The notes under the pieces are model-generated. The model was not told the DNA's origin and ran no database searches. It saw only the letters and a list, made by a program, of their open reading frames with translations. From positions 6,696,001-6,760,000 of the forward strand of contig NZ_CP065958.1 of the NCBI RefSeq assembly GCF_041270065.1: a stretch of 64,000 nt of DNA. Direction: 5' to 3'. The stretch is from Streptomyces fradiae. Lineage in GTDB: Bacteria; Actinomycetota; Actinomycetes; Streptomycetales; Streptomycetaceae. Positions 52,032 to 60,999 of this stretch are shown in pieces. Numbering within the stretch: the first letter of the stretch is position 1; the number at the start of each line of letters is the position of its first letter. The position numbers and the translations under genes are program-made.

Positions 52032-52874
52032 ATGACCGACGTCGTACGCGCCGCGCTCGTCCAGGCGACCTGGACCGGCGACACCGAATCCATGATCGCC
52101 AAGCACGAGGAGCACGCCCGCGAGGCCGCCCGGCAGGGCGCGAAGGTCATCGGGTTCCAGGAGGTGTTCAACGCCCCCTACTTCTGCCAGGTGCAGGAAC
52201 CCGAGCACTACCGCTGGGCGGAGCCCGTGCCCGACGGGCCCACCGTGCGCCGGATGCAGGAGCTCGCCCGGGAGACCGGGATGGTGATCGTCGTCCCGGT
52301 CTTCGAGGTCGAGGGCGCCGGCTTCTACTACAACACCGCCGCCGTCATCGACGCCGACGGCTCCTACCTCGGCAAGTACCGCAAGCACCACATCCCCCAG
52401 GTGAAGGGCTTCTGGGAGAAGTACTACTTCCGCCCGGGCAACCTGGGCTGGCCGGTCTTCGACACCGCCGTCGGCAAGGTCGGCGTCTACATCTGCTACG
52501 ACCGGCACTTCCCCGAGGGCTGGCGCCAACTCGGCCTCAACGGAGCCCAGCTGGTCTACAACCCGTCGGCCACCCACCGCGGCCTCTCCTCCTACCTCTG
52601 GCAGCTGGAGCAGCCCGCCGCGGCCGTCGCCAACGAGTACTTCGTCGCCGCGATCAACCGCGTCGGCATCGAGGAGTACGGCGACAACGACTTCTACGGC
52701 ACCAGCTACTTCGTCGACCCGCGCGGCCAGTTCGTCGGCGACGTCGCCTCCGCCAAGGAGGAGGAACTCGTCGTGCGCGACCTCGACTTCGATCTGATCG
52801 AACAGGTCAGGCAGCAATGGGCGTTCTACCGCGACCGCCGCCCCGACGCCTACGACGGGCTGGTGCAGCCGTGA
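52032..52874 (+). CDS. Carbon-nitrogen hydrolase (beta-ureidopropionase-like)
   Basis: A 280-residue nitrilase-superfamily amidase with the Glu-Lys-Cys triad: Glu44 in IGFQEVFNAPYFC, Lys118 in KYRKHHIPQ and Cys155 in VGVYICYDRHFPEG. In context it should split N-carbamoyl-beta-alanine or another N-carbamoyl amino acid into the amino acid, CO2 and ammonia. AAGGAGCAG precedes the ATG. Its stop overlaps the GTG of the aminotransferase. First gene of the operon. Confidence 0.93.
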   Translation: MTDVVRAALVQATWTGDTESMIAKHEEHAREAARQGAKVIGFQEVFNAPYFCQVQEPEHYRWAEPVPDGPTVRRMQELARETGMVIVVPVFEVEGAGFYYNTAAVIDADGSYLGKYRKHHIPQVKGFWEKYYFRPGNLGWPVFDTAVGKVGVYICYDRHFPEGWRQLGLNGAQLVYNPSATHRGLSSYLWQLEQPAAAVANEYFVAAINRVGIEEYGDNDFYGTSYFVDPRGQFVGDVASAKEEELVVRDLDFDLIEQVRQQWAFYRDRRPDAYDGLVQP

Positions 52875-54151
52875 ACAGCCTCTACCACCGCCACCGCGCC
52901 GTCATCCCCGACTGGGTCGCCCTCTACTACAAGGAGCCCATCGAGCTCACCCACGGCGAGGGCCGGTACGTCTGGGACGCCGACGGCCGGCGCTACCTCG
53001 ACTTCTTCGGCGGCATCCTCACCACCATGACCGCCCACGCCCTCCCCGAGGTCACCAAGGCCGTCGCCGAACAGGCCGCGCGGATCATCCACTCCTCCAC
53101 CCTCTACCTCAACCGCCCCATGGTGGAGCTCGCCGAGCGGATCGCCACCCTCTCCGGCATCCCCGACGCCCGGGTCTTCTTCACCACCTCCGGCACCGAG
53201 GCCAACGACACCGCCCTGCTGCTCGCCACCGCCTACCGGCGCTCCAACCAGATCCTGGCGATGCGCAACAGCTACCACGGGCGCTCCTTCTCCACCGTCG
53301 GCATCACCGGCAACCGCGCCTGGTCGCCCACCGGCCTCTCCCCGCTGCAGACCCTGTACGTGCACGGCGGCGTGCGCGGCCGCGGCCCGTACGCCGGGCT
53401 CACCGACGAGCGGTTCATCGAGGCGTGCGTCGCCGACCTCGAAGACCTCCTCGGGCACACCCGCGACGTCGCCGCCCTCATCGCCGAGCCCATCCAGGGC
53501 GTCGGCGGCTTCACCTCCCCGCCCGACGGCCTCTACGCCGCCTTCCGCCGGGTCCTCGACCGGCACGGCATCCTGTGGATCGCCGACGAGGTGCAGACCG
53601 GCTGGGGCCGCACCGGCGAGCACTTCTGGGGCTGGCAGGCGCACGGCCAGGCCGGACCGCCCGACATGCTGACCTTCGCCAAGGGCATCGGCAACGGCAT
53701 GTCCATCGGCGGTGTGGTCGCCCGCGCCGAGATCATGAACTGTCTCGACGCCAACTCCATCTCCACCTTCGGCGGTTCGCCGGTCACCATGGCCGCCGGC
53801 CTCGCCAACCTCGGCTACCTCCTGGAACACGACCTCCAGGGCAACGCCCGCCGGGTCGGCGGTCTGCTCCTCGAGCGCCTGCGCGGTGTCGCCGCCGGCG
53901 TCGACGCCGTACGCGAGGTGCGCGGCCGCGGCCTCATGATCGGCATCGAGCTCACCGAACCCGGCACCGACCGGGCCAACCCCGACGCCGCGTCCGCCGT
54001 CCTGGAGGAGACCCGGGCGAACGGCCTGCTCATCGGCAAGGGCGGCGGCCACAACACCACCGGCCTGCGCATCGCGCCCCCGCTGTCGCTCACCGTCGCC
54101 GAGGCCGAGGAAGGCGCGGCCGTCCTCGAACAGGCCCTCCGATCCCTCTAG
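52871..54151 (+). CDS. Class III aminotransferase (beta-alanine:pyruvate or similar)
   Basis: A 426-residue PLP enzyme. The cofactor motifs are SGTEANDTALLLA (phosphate contact), SYHGRSFSTVG, AEPIQGVGGF, WIADEVQTGWGRTG (Asp to pyridine N) and DMLTFAKGIGNG with Lys271. The family covers beta-alanine, GABA and AGXT2-type transaminases. Here it probably moves the amino group of beta-alanine or beta-aminoisobutyrate released by the amidohydrolase. GTG 52871 overlaps the upstream stop (GTGA). Confidence 0.93.
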   Translation: MNSLYHRHRAVIPDWVALYYKEPIELTHGEGRYVWDADGRRYLDFFGGILTTMTAHALPEVTKAVAEQAARIIHSSTLYLNRPMVELAERIATLSGIPDARVFFTTSGTEANDTALLLATAYRRSNQILAMRNSYHGRSFSTVGITGNRAWSPTGLSPLQTLYVHGGVRGRGPYAGLTDERFIEACVADLEDLLGHTRDVAALIAEPIQGVGGFTSPPDGLYAAFRRVLDRHGILWIADEVQTGWGRTGEHFWGWQAHGQAGPPDMLTFAKGIGNGMSIGGVVARAEIMNCLDANSISTFGGSPVTMAAGLANLGYLLEHDLQGNARRVGGLLLERLRGVAAGVDAVREVRGRGLMIGIELTEPGTDRANPDAASAVLEETRANGLLIGKGGGHNTTGLRIAPPLSLTVAEAEEGAAVLEQALRSL

Positions 54152-54196
54152 TTCGCGTCCCTCCAGTTCGCGTCCCGCTCGTTCGCGATCCCGCAC
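54151..54196 (+). repeat. Imperfect 15-16-bp tandem repeats between operon genes
   Basis: GTTCGCGTCCCTCCA (54151-54165), GTTCGCGTCCCGCTC (54166-54180), GTTCGCGATCCCGCAC (54181-54196), then a partial GTTCGC. The array starts at the aminotransferase stop codon and ends 20 bases before the dihydropyrimidinase start. It is the largest gap between the first three genes of this operon. Confidence 0.9.
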
Positions 54197-54215
54197 GTTC
54201 GCAGGGGAGATTCCC

Positions 54216-55619
54216 GTGAGCACCCGCACCCTGATCCGCGGCGGCCTGGTCGTCACCGCCGCCGACGAACTGCACGCCGACGTCCTGATCGAGGAGGGCC
54301 GCGTCGTGGCCCTCGCCGCCCACGGCTCCGACCTCGCCGCCGGCTGGACCGCCGACCGTACGATCGACGCCACCGACCGCTATGTCGTCCCGGGCGGCGT
54401 CGACGCCCACACCCACATGGAGCTGCCCTTCGGCGGCACCTTCGCCTCCGACACCTTCGAGACCGGCACCCGGGCCGCGGCCTGGGGCGGCACCACCACC
54501 GTCGTCGACTTCGCGGTGCAGAGCGTCGGCCACCCGCTGCGCGAGGGCCTGGACGCCTGGTACGCCAAGGCCGACGGCAACTGCGCCGTCGACTACGGCT
54601 TCCACATGATCCTCTCCGACGTCAACGAGCACACCCTGAAGGAGATGGACCGGCTGGTCCAGGAGGGCATCTCCTCGTTCAAGCTGTTCATGGCCTATCC
54701 GGGGGTCTTCTACAGCGACGACGGACAGATCCTGCGGGCCATGCAGCGCGGCGCCGAGAACGGCGGGCTGATCATGATGCACGCCGAGAACGGCATCGCG
54801 ATCGACGTCCTCGTCGAACAGGCCCTGGCCCGCGGCGAGACCGACCCCCGCTATCACGGAGAGGTCCGCAAGGCCCTCCTCGAAGCGGAGGCCACCCACC
54901 GGGCGATCCAGCTCGCCCGGGTCGCGGGAGCCCCGCTCTATGTCGTCCACGTCTCGGCGGAGGAGGCCGTCGCCGAACTGGCGGCGGCCCGCGACAAGGG
55001 ACTGCCGGTCTTCGGCGAGACCTGCCCGCAGTACCTCTTCCTCTCCACGGACAACCTCGCCGAGCCGGACTTCGAGGGCGCCAAGTACGTCTGCTCCACG
55101 CCGCTGCGGCCCAAGGAGCACCAGGCGGCGCTGTGGCGGGGCCTGCGCACCAACGACCTCCAGGTCGTCTCCACCGACCACTGCCCCTTCTGCTTCGTCG
55201 GCCAGAAGGAGCTGGGCCGCGGCGACTTCTCCAAGATCCCCAACGGTCTGCCGGGCGTCGAGAACCGCATGGACCTGCTCCACCAGGCCGTCGTGGACGG
55301 GCACATCTCGCGCCGCCGCTGGATCGAGATCGCCTGCGCCACCCCGGCCAGGATGTTCGGCCTCTATCCGCAGAAAGGCACCATCGCGCCCGGCGCGGAC
55401 GCGGACATCGTCATCTACGACCCGCACACCACCCAGACCCTGTCCGCGACCACCCACCACATGAACGTCGACTACTCGGCCTACGAGGGGAAGACGATCA
55501 CCGGCCAGGTCGAGACCGTCCTCTCCCGCGGCGAACCCGTCATCGAGCAGCGCAAGTTCACCGGGCGCGCCGGACACGGCAGCTTCGTCCCCCGCTCCAC
55601 CTGCCAGTACCTGAACTAG
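54216..55619 (+). CDS. hydA: Dihydropyrimidinase / D-hydantoinase
   Basis: A 467-residue binuclear zinc amidohydrolase opening dihydrouracil, dihydrothymine or hydantoins. Metal ligands: H65 and H67 in VDAHTHMELPFGGTF, carboxylated Lys156 in SSFKLFMAYPGVF, MHAEN, VHVSAEEA and Asp in STDHCPFCF. The MELPFGG after HxH and the length fit dihydropyrimidinase rather than allantoinase. GTG 54216 has GGGGAG in front. With the amidohydrolase and aminotransferase it forms a ring-opening to amino-acid route. Confidence 0.95.
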   Translation: MSTRTLIRGGLVVTAADELHADVLIEEGRVVALAAHGSDLAAGWTADRTIDATDRYVVPGGVDAHTHMELPFGGTFASDTFETGTRAAAWGGTTTVVDFAVQSVGHPLREGLDAWYAKADGNCAVDYGFHMILSDVNEHTLKEMDRLVQEGISSFKLFMAYPGVFYSDDGQILRAMQRGAENGGLIMMHAENGIAIDVLVEQALARGETDPRYHGEVRKALLEAEATHRAIQLARVAGAPLYVVHVSAEEAVAELAAARDKGLPVFGETCPQYLFLSTDNLAEPDFEGAKYVCSTPLRPKEHQAALWRGLRTNDLQVVSTDHCPFCFVGQKELGRGDFSKIPNGLPGVENRMDLLHQAVVDGHISRRRWIEIACATPARMFGLYPQKGTIAPGADADIVIYDPHTTQTLSATTHHMNVDYSAYEGKTITGQVETVLSRGEPVIEQRKFTGRAGHGSFVPRSTCQYLN

Positions 55620-55632
55620 GAAGGCCGCCCCC

Positions 55633-56649
55633 TTGGACTTCGGACTCGTCCTGCAGACCGACCCGCCCGCGTCCCAGGTCGTCGGCCTGATGCGCCGGGC
55701 GGAGCGCAACGGCTTCCGCTACGGCTGGACCTTCGACTCCGCCGTGCTGTGGCAGGAACCCTTCGTCATCTACAGCCAGATCCTCGCCAACACCACCAAG
55801 CTGCACGTCGGCACCATGGTCACCAACCCGGGCACCCGCACCTGGGAGGTCACCGCCTCCACCTTCGCCACCCTCAACGACATGTACGGCAACCGGACCG
55901 TCTGCGGCATCGGCCGCGGCGACTCCGCGATGCGCGTCGCCGGCCGCAAGCCCAACACCCTGGCCCGGCTCGGCGAGGCCATCGAGGTCATCCGCGACCT
56001 CGCGGAGGGCCGCGAGGCCCAGGTCGACGGCAACCCGATCCACATCCCGTGGATCAAGAACGGCAAGCTGCCGGTGTGGATGGCGGCCTACGGCCCGAAG
56101 GCGCTGGCCCTCGCCGGACAGAAGGCCGACGGCTTCATCCTCCAGCTCGCCGACCCCTTCCTCACCGAGTGGATGGTCAAGGCCGTCCGCCAGGCCGCCA
56201 CGGACGCCGGCCGCGACCCCGACGCGCTCACCATCTGCGTCGCCGCCCCCGCGTACGTGACGGCCGACGCCTCGACCGAGGCCCTGGCCCACGCCCGCGA
56301 GCAGTGCCGCTGGTTCGGCGGCATGGTCGGCAACCACGTCGCCGACCTGGTCGCCAAGTACGGCGAGCACTCCGCCATGGTCCCGGACGAGCTCACCGCG
56401 TACATCAAGGACCGGCACGGCTACGACTACTCCCACCACGGCCGCGCCGACAACCCCGACACCGCCTTCGTCCCCGACGAGATCGTCGACCGCTTCTGTC
56501 TCGTCGGCCCCGCCGAGGCCCACATCGAGAAGCTGCGGCAGCTGCGCGAGCTCGGCGTCGACCAGTTCGCCGTCTACGACATGCACGACAACCGCGAGGG
56601 CACCATCGACGCGTACGGCTCCGAGATCATCCCCGCGCTCAACGCCTGA
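55633..56649 (+). CDS. LLM-class flavin (F420/FMN) oxidoreductase, TIGR03842-like
   Basis: A 338-residue luciferase-like TIM-barrel enzyme: MDFGLVLQTDPPASQVVGLMRRAERNGFRYGWTFD, then VGTMVTNPGTRTWEVTASTFATLNDMYGNRTVCGIGRGDSAMRVAGRKPNTLARLGEAIEVIRDL, and WMAAYGPKALALAGQKADGFIL, all standard cofactor-barrel strands. Its family is known near hydantoinase genes. The start is TTG 55633, with GGAAGG 8 bases before, and no better start exists. The reaction is unknown; a reductive or oxidative step on the pyrimidine or hydantoin ring is inference. Confidence 0.88.
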   Translation: MDFGLVLQTDPPASQVVGLMRRAERNGFRYGWTFDSAVLWQEPFVIYSQILANTTKLHVGTMVTNPGTRTWEVTASTFATLNDMYGNRTVCGIGRGDSAMRVAGRKPNTLARLGEAIEVIRDLAEGREAQVDGNPIHIPWIKNGKLPVWMAAYGPKALALAGQKADGFILQLADPFLTEWMVKAVRQAATDAGRDPDALTICVAAPAYVTADASTEALAHAREQCRWFGGMVGNHVADLVAKYGEHSAMVPDELTAYIKDRHGYDYSHHGRADNPDTAFVPDEIVDRFCLVGPAEAHIEKLRQLRELGVDQFAVYDMHDNREGTIDAYGSEIIPALNA

Positions 56650-56715
56650 CCGCCCCAAGGCCCCACCGCTCGACCGCCCGGCCCCTCCACTCCTCCCAGG
56701 AAGGGTTCCGCCGCC

Positions 56716-58239
56716 ATGACCGCCACCACCCCCTCGGACAGACCCGCCGACCCCGCGATAGCCGGCCCCGGCCGCGTCGAGCTGCCGCCCGGCGCGGCCG
56801 GGACCGACCCGCGGTTCGTCAACGACGACCTGCTGCCCGTGCCCGTCGGCGCCCGCCGCTGGACCACGTACAACTTCGCCGCCCTCTGGGTCGGCATGGC
56901 CCACAACATCCCGTCCTGGCTGCTCGCCTCCGGGCTCGTCGCGCTCGGCATGGACTGGGTGCAGGCGGTGCTCACCATTGCGCTCGCCAATGTGATCGTG
57001 CTGCTGCCGATGCTGCTCACCGGGCACGCCGGGCCGAAGTACGGCATCCCCTTCCCCGTGCTCGCCCGCGCCTCCTTCGGGCTGCGCGGCGCGAATCTGC
57101 CGGCCCTGGTCCGGGCCGGGGTGGCGTGCGCGTGGTTCGGGATCCAGACCTGGATCGGCGGCCAGGGCGTCTTCGTCCTGCTCGACAAGGTCTTCGGCGG
57201 CGACTGGGCCGCGGCCGCGAAGATCGCCGGACAGCCCTGGACCCTGTGGCTGTGCTTCGCCCTCTTCTGGGCGCTCGAGCTCGCGATCATCTACCGCGGC
57301 ATGGACGCGCTGCGCCGCTTCGAGAACTGGGCCGCGCCCTTCGTGATCGTCGGCGCCGTCGCCCTGCTCGTCTGGATCGCGGTCAAGGCCGGCGGCTTCG
57401 GCCCGCTCCTCGACCAGCCGTCCGAACTCGGCTGGGGAGCCGACTTCTGGCCCGTCTTCTTCCCCTCCCTCATGGGCATGATCGCCTTCTGGGCCACCCT
57501 CAGCCTCAACATCCCCGACTTCACCCGCTTCGGCGCCGGCCAGCGCGCCCAGGTCTGGGGCCAGACCCTCGGCCTGCCCACCACGATGACCTTCTTCGCC
57601 CTGCTGTCCGTCCTGGTGACCTCCGGCTCGCAGGCGGTGTACGGGGCGCCGGTCTGGGACCCGGTGGCGCTCGCCGCCAAGACCGACAACGTCTTCGGAC
57701 TGCTCTTCGCCCTGGTCACCGTGCTCGTGGCGACCCTGTCGGTGAACATCGCCGCCAACGTCGTCTCACCCGCGTACGACCTCGCCAACCTTGCCCCGCG
57801 GTTCGTCGACTTCCGCAAGGGCGCCCTGATCACCGGCGTCGTCGGCGTCCTGATCATGCCGTGGAAGCTGACCTCCACCCCCGAGCTGTACATCTTCACC
57901 TGGCTCGGTCTGGTCGGCGGACTGCTCGGTACGGTCGCGGGCATCCTCATCGCCGACTACTGGCTGGTCCGCCGCACCCGCCTCGACCTGAGCGGCCTCT
58001 ACCGGGCCGACGGGCCGTACTGGTACCGGGGCGGCTGGAACCCGGCGGCCGTGCTCGCCTTCGCGGTCGGCGGGGTGCTCGCGGTCGGCGGTTCCCACTC
58101 CGCACCCGGCACCGGGCCGTTCCCCGAGGACGGCCTGATTCCCTTCCTGAAGCCGCTCGCCGACTACGGCTGGGCGGTCGGCCTCGCCGCCTCGCTGCTC
58201 CTGTACACCGGTCTGATGACGCTGCGGAACCGCGGATGA
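56716..58239 (+). CDS. NCS1-family nucleobase/hydantoin/allantoin permease
   Basis: A 507-residue 12-helix cation symporter. Typical stretches are NDDLLPVPVGARRWTTYNFAALWVGMAHNIPSWLLASG (TM1), the GHAGPKYGIPFPVLARASFGLRGANLPALVRAGVACAWFGIQTWIGG region (TM3-4 substrate site) and SLNIPDFTRFGAGQRAQVWGQ. It resembles the uracil/hydantoin/allantoin subgroup such as PucI and Mhp1. GGAAGGG precedes the ATG. It imports the substrate of the operon and closes it. Confidence 0.94.
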   Translation: MTATTPSDRPADPAIAGPGRVELPPGAAGTDPRFVNDDLLPVPVGARRWTTYNFAALWVGMAHNIPSWLLASGLVALGMDWVQAVLTIALANVIVLLPMLLTGHAGPKYGIPFPVLARASFGLRGANLPALVRAGVACAWFGIQTWIGGQGVFVLLDKVFGGDWAAAAKIAGQPWTLWLCFALFWALELAIIYRGMDALRRFENWAAPFVIVGAVALLVWIAVKAGGFGPLLDQPSELGWGADFWPVFFPSLMGMIAFWATLSLNIPDFTRFGAGQRAQVWGQTLGLPTTMTFFALLSVLVTSGSQAVYGAPVWDPVALAAKTDNVFGLLFALVTVLVATLSVNIAANVVSPAYDLANLAPRFVDFRKGALITGVVGVLIMPWKLTSTPELYIFTWLGLVGGLLGTVAGILIADYWLVRRTRLDLSGLYRADGPYWYRGGWNPAAVLAFAVGGVLAVGGSHSAPGTGPFPEDGLIPFLKPLADYGWAVGLAASLLLYTGLMTLRNRG

Positions 58240-58414
58240 TCACTCAGGTCTGGACCGGCACGGCGACGATGGCCTAGCCTCGACGACACCGAAAACCGGA
58301 GCGGCGTGGCTCTCATGCGGGCCCTCACGCCTGCCTGGACGCACGCACGCCTCCGTAACCCACCCCCCACGGTGTCGTTTTCCGTTCACACAGCGCAACA
58401 GAAGGCGGTCGTCG
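58240..58414 (+). other. Intergenic stretch before the methyltransferase
   Basis: 175 bases without a convincing gene. A 13-codon frame that starts in the permease stop (ATGATCACTC, ending at TAG) has no supporting features. A CGTTTTCCGTTCAC segment is locally AT-rich and may hold the promoter of the next gene. Confidence 0.5.
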
Positions 58415-59014
58415 ATGTCCGGCACGGAATCCTCCGACTACACCCAGCGGCTCGCGCGGCTGGAGAACTCGGGGATCAAACGTCTGCTGCCCACTCAGGC
58501 GCCGTACCGGTGGAATCTGAAGCGGCTGGGTCTGGGGCGGGTGCTCGACGTCGGCTGTGGGATCGGACGGAATCTGCTGAACTGCGGGCCGGAGAGTGTG
58601 GGGGTCGACCACAACGCGACCTCGGTCGAGACCTGTCGTGAGCGCGGTCTGAACGCGTACACGCCGGACGAGCTGGCCGCGGCCCCGGACTGCGGCCCGG
58701 GCTCCTTCGACAGTCTGCTGTGCGCGCACGTGCTGGAGCACATGGACGAGACGCTGGGGAACTCGGTCCTGGAGCAGTATCTGCCGCTGGTGAAGCCGGG
58801 TGGGTCGGTGGTGCTGATCTGTCCGCAGGAGGCGGGCTACAAGACGGACGCCACGCATGTGCGTTTCGTCGACTTCGACGGGCTGCGCGCGCACGCCGAG
58901 AAGGCGGGTCTGGTCGTCGAGCGCAGCTACTCGTTCCCGTTCGCCCGGTCGATCGGCAAGGCCTTCCCCTACAACGAGTTCGTCCTCGTCGCCCGCGTCC
59001 CGGCCGCCGCCTGA
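58415..59014 (+). CDS. Class I SAM-dependent methyltransferase
   Basis: A 199-residue methyltransferase with the SAM loop VLDVGCGIGRNLL near residue 43, acidic VGVDHNATSVE, and the post-II region FDSLLCAHVLEHMDETLG and LVKPGGSVVLICPQEAG. The N-terminal cap of about 35 residues (SDYTQRLARLENSGIKRLLPTQAPYRWNLKRL) is typical of methyltransferase type-11 enzymes near cell-wall glycans. The acceptor is unknown. Base composition is slightly less GC-biased at the 5' end than in its neighbours. It stands alone. Confidence 0.9.
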   Translation: MSGTESSDYTQRLARLENSGIKRLLPTQAPYRWNLKRLGLGRVLDVGCGIGRNLLNCGPESVGVDHNATSVETCRERGLNAYTPDELAAAPDCGPGSFDSLLCAHVLEHMDETLGNSVLEQYLPLVKPGGSVVLICPQEAGYKTDATHVRFVDFDGLRAHAEKAGLVVERSYSFPFARSIGKAFPYNEFVLVARVPAAA

Positions 59015-59029
59015 CCGCACGGCCCGGTC

Positions 59030-59923
59030 TCAGGGAGTACGCGGCGGCGCCCACCCCGGTACGTGCGCCGCCGCGGCCCGCTCCCACCCGGCGACCCCGC
59101 CGGCCAGCGGCCAGGCTCGGGTGATCTCCGTCGCCCGCTCGATCGCCGTCAGGGCGTCCGCGAGGCGGCGGCTCGCCACCCCGGCCCGCACAGGGGCGAG
59201 CGGGCCGGGCTCCAGGGCCGCCATACGCTCCTCGTACTCCCGGAGCGGCCGCTCGGAGCACACCGCCACATAGCCGGCGTCGACCGCGCGGGAGAGCAGC
59301 AGGACGTGCGGCCGGCCGCCCTCGGCGAGCGCCGCGACCAGCCGGTCGTGCCCGTCGAGCACCACCGGCACGTTCAGCCCGCTGATCCACCACAGCAGCA
59401 CCGGCGCGAGCGGCCCCTCCCGGAAGCGGCGCCGGTACGCCTTCACACGCGGCGCGTCCGGGGCGGACAGCGCCCGCAGCGGCAGCAGGTCGCGGGCGTC
59501 CTCGACCGGGTCGTCGTAGCCGAACCAGGTGAGATGCCCCCGGTCGGTGTCATGGGGGAGGAGCAGCTTCCAGTGGTCCTCGACGAACCAGCCCGGGAGC
59601 ATCGGTGCCAGCTGCCAGTCGCCCTCGTGCAGCGGCCCCTCGGCCGCCCCGCGCAGCTCCGCCGCCCAGCGCGCGGCCCAGCGCTCCGTCCACTCCTCGG
59701 AGCCGGGCGGCGCGAGTGCGGCGAGGGCCCGGTCGTCGGCGGCGCGCGGCGGGGCGAGCGGGGACACGTACCGCCCGGTGCGCGCGTAGTGCACCCCGCG
59801 GTGGGCCGCCCGCTGACGCGCGAACAGCACCGGCCGCCCGCCCTGGGTCAGCAGCAGCCGCCCGTCGTCCGCGCACTCCATGCGCAGCCCCGGCCGCACC
59901 GGGTGATCGATCCGTATCGGCAT
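59030..59923 (-). CDS. Conserved hypothetical protein, 297 aa
   Basis: I do not recognise it. The start MPIRIDHPVRPGLRMECADDGRLLLTQGGRPVLFARQRAAHRG suggests a beta-rich N-terminal domain. The centre has DDPVEDARDLLPLRALSAPDAPRVKAYRRRFREG and LLWWISGLNVPVVLDGHDRLVAALAEGG, reminiscent of the ParB/sulfiredoxin-type 'DGhHR' loop, but without other motifs. Soluble, with no signal. It converges on the methyltransferase and precedes the lipoate ligase on the same strand by 20 bases, so it may be in that transcript. Confidence 0.75.
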   Translation of the reverse strand: MPIRIDHPVRPGLRMECADDGRLLLTQGGRPVLFARQRAAHRGVHYARTGRYVSPLAPPRAADDRALAALAPPGSEEWTERWAARWAAELRGAAEGPLHEGDWQLAPMLPGWFVEDHWKLLLPHDTDRGHLTWFGYDDPVEDARDLLPLRALSAPDAPRVKAYRRRFREGPLAPVLLWWISGLNVPVVLDGHDRLVAALAEGGRPHVLLLSRAVDAGYVAVCSERPLREYEERMAALEPGPLAPVRAGVASRRLADALTAIERATEITRAWPLAGGVAGWERAAAAHVPGWAPPRTP

Positions 59924-59943
59924 GCGGGCAGCCTAAAAGGCCC

Positions 59944-60999
59944 TTACGGGACCCTTGCCGTCCACTCCGGGGTCGAGAACTTCGTCTCGGCCAGCTCCTT
60001 GGCGAGGGTCAGCTCCTCCTCGGTGAGGCTGCCCCCGGCGAGGCCGTAGCGGGCGCGGAAGGAGGCGATCATGCGTTCGATGACCGCCTCGCGGGGCAGA
60101 CCGGTCTGGCGGCGCAGCGGGTCGACGCGCTTCTTGGCGCTCTTGGTGCCCTTGTCGGACAGCTTCTCGCGGCCGATGCGCAGCACCTCGGTCATCTTGT
60201 CGGCGTCGATGTCGTACGCCATCGTCACGTGGTGCAGCACCGCGCCCTCGCCGGCCACCATCCGCTTCTGCGCGGCGCCGGCGATCTTGCCGGCCTCGGT
60301 CGCGATGTCGTTCAGCGGCTGGTACCAGGCCTTGACGCCCATGTCGCCGAGCGCGCCGAGCACCCAGTCGTCGAGATACGCGTAGCTGTCGGTGAAGGAC
60401 AGGCCCTGCACGAGGGCGTCGGGGACCGACAGGGAGTACGTGATGGTGTTGCCCGGCTCGATGAACATCGCGCCGCCGCCGCTGATCCGGCGGACCACCT
60501 CGATGCCGTGCCGCTCGGCGGCCTCCGGGTCCACCTCGTTGCGCAGGGACTGGAAGCTGCCGATGACCACGGCGGGGGAGGCCCACTCCCAGACCCGCAG
60601 GGTCGGCGGGCGGCGGCCCGCCGCGACCTCGGCGGTCAGCACCTCGTCGAGCGCCATGTGCAGGGCGGGGGACTGCGCCGGCTCGTGGATCAGCTGCCAG
60701 TCGTAGTCCGTCCAGTCCGTGGCGTGCGCGAGCGCCCGGCGCACCGCGATCCCGATGCCCTCGGTGGTCAGGCCGAACATCTGGGTGCCCGGCGGCAGGG
60801 CCTGGTCGATCCGGGCCGCGAGCCCGGCGGCGTCGGTGTCGGCCGGCGCGCCCTCCAGGGCCCGGTCGATCGCCAGGATCGCCTCGTCGGGTTCGAGGAA
60901 GAAGTCGCCCGCGACCCGGACCCGGCGCAGCGCGCCGTCCGCCACGTCGAGGTCGACCACGACCAGCTTGCCGCCCGGGACCTTGTACTCGCCGTGCAC
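59944..60999 (-). CDS. lplA: Lipoate-protein ligase family protein (LplA-like)
   Basis: Attaches lipoate or a related acid to E2 or H-protein lysines. In this 351-residue chain the order is unusual: residues about 1-80 (HGEYKVPGGKLVVVDLDVADGALRRVRVAGDFFLEPDEAI) match the accessory C-terminal domain of LplA, here placed first, followed by the catalytic domain with PALHMALDEVL, VVRRISGGGAMFIEPGNTITYS (lipoyl-binding RRxSGGGA) and DIATEAGKIAGAAQKR. The domain order resembles archaeal or other bacterial split systems fused. GTG 60999 is chosen because GGGAGG lies just upstream; GTG 61020 is an alternative. Confidence 0.9.
   Translation of the reverse strand: MHGEYKVPGGKLVVVDLDVADGALRRVRVAGDFFLEPDEAILAIDRALEGAPADTDAAGLAARIDQALPPGTQMFGLTTEGIGIAVRRALAHATDWTDYDWQLIHEPAQSPALHMALDEVLTAEVAAGRRPPTLRVWEWASPAVVIGSFQSLRNEVDPEAAERHGIEVVRRISGGGAMFIEPGNTITYSLSVPDALVQGLSFTDSYAYLDDWVLGALGDMGVKAWYQPLNDIATEAGKIAGAAQKRMVAGEGAVLHHVTMAYDIDADKMTEVLRIGREKLSDKGTKSAKKRVDPLRRQTGLPREAVIERMIASFRARYGLAGGSLTEEELTLAKELAETKFSTPEWTARVP

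Noticed and set aside
54151..54200. Short repeats as a possible CRISPR array
   Set aside because: Units are 15-16 bp, adjacent, without spacers, and no cas genes are present.
58306..58641. A 111-codon frame starting MALMRALTP before the methyltransferase
   Set aside because: It overlaps the well-supported methyltransferase in another frame and loses normal codon bias after the overlap begins.
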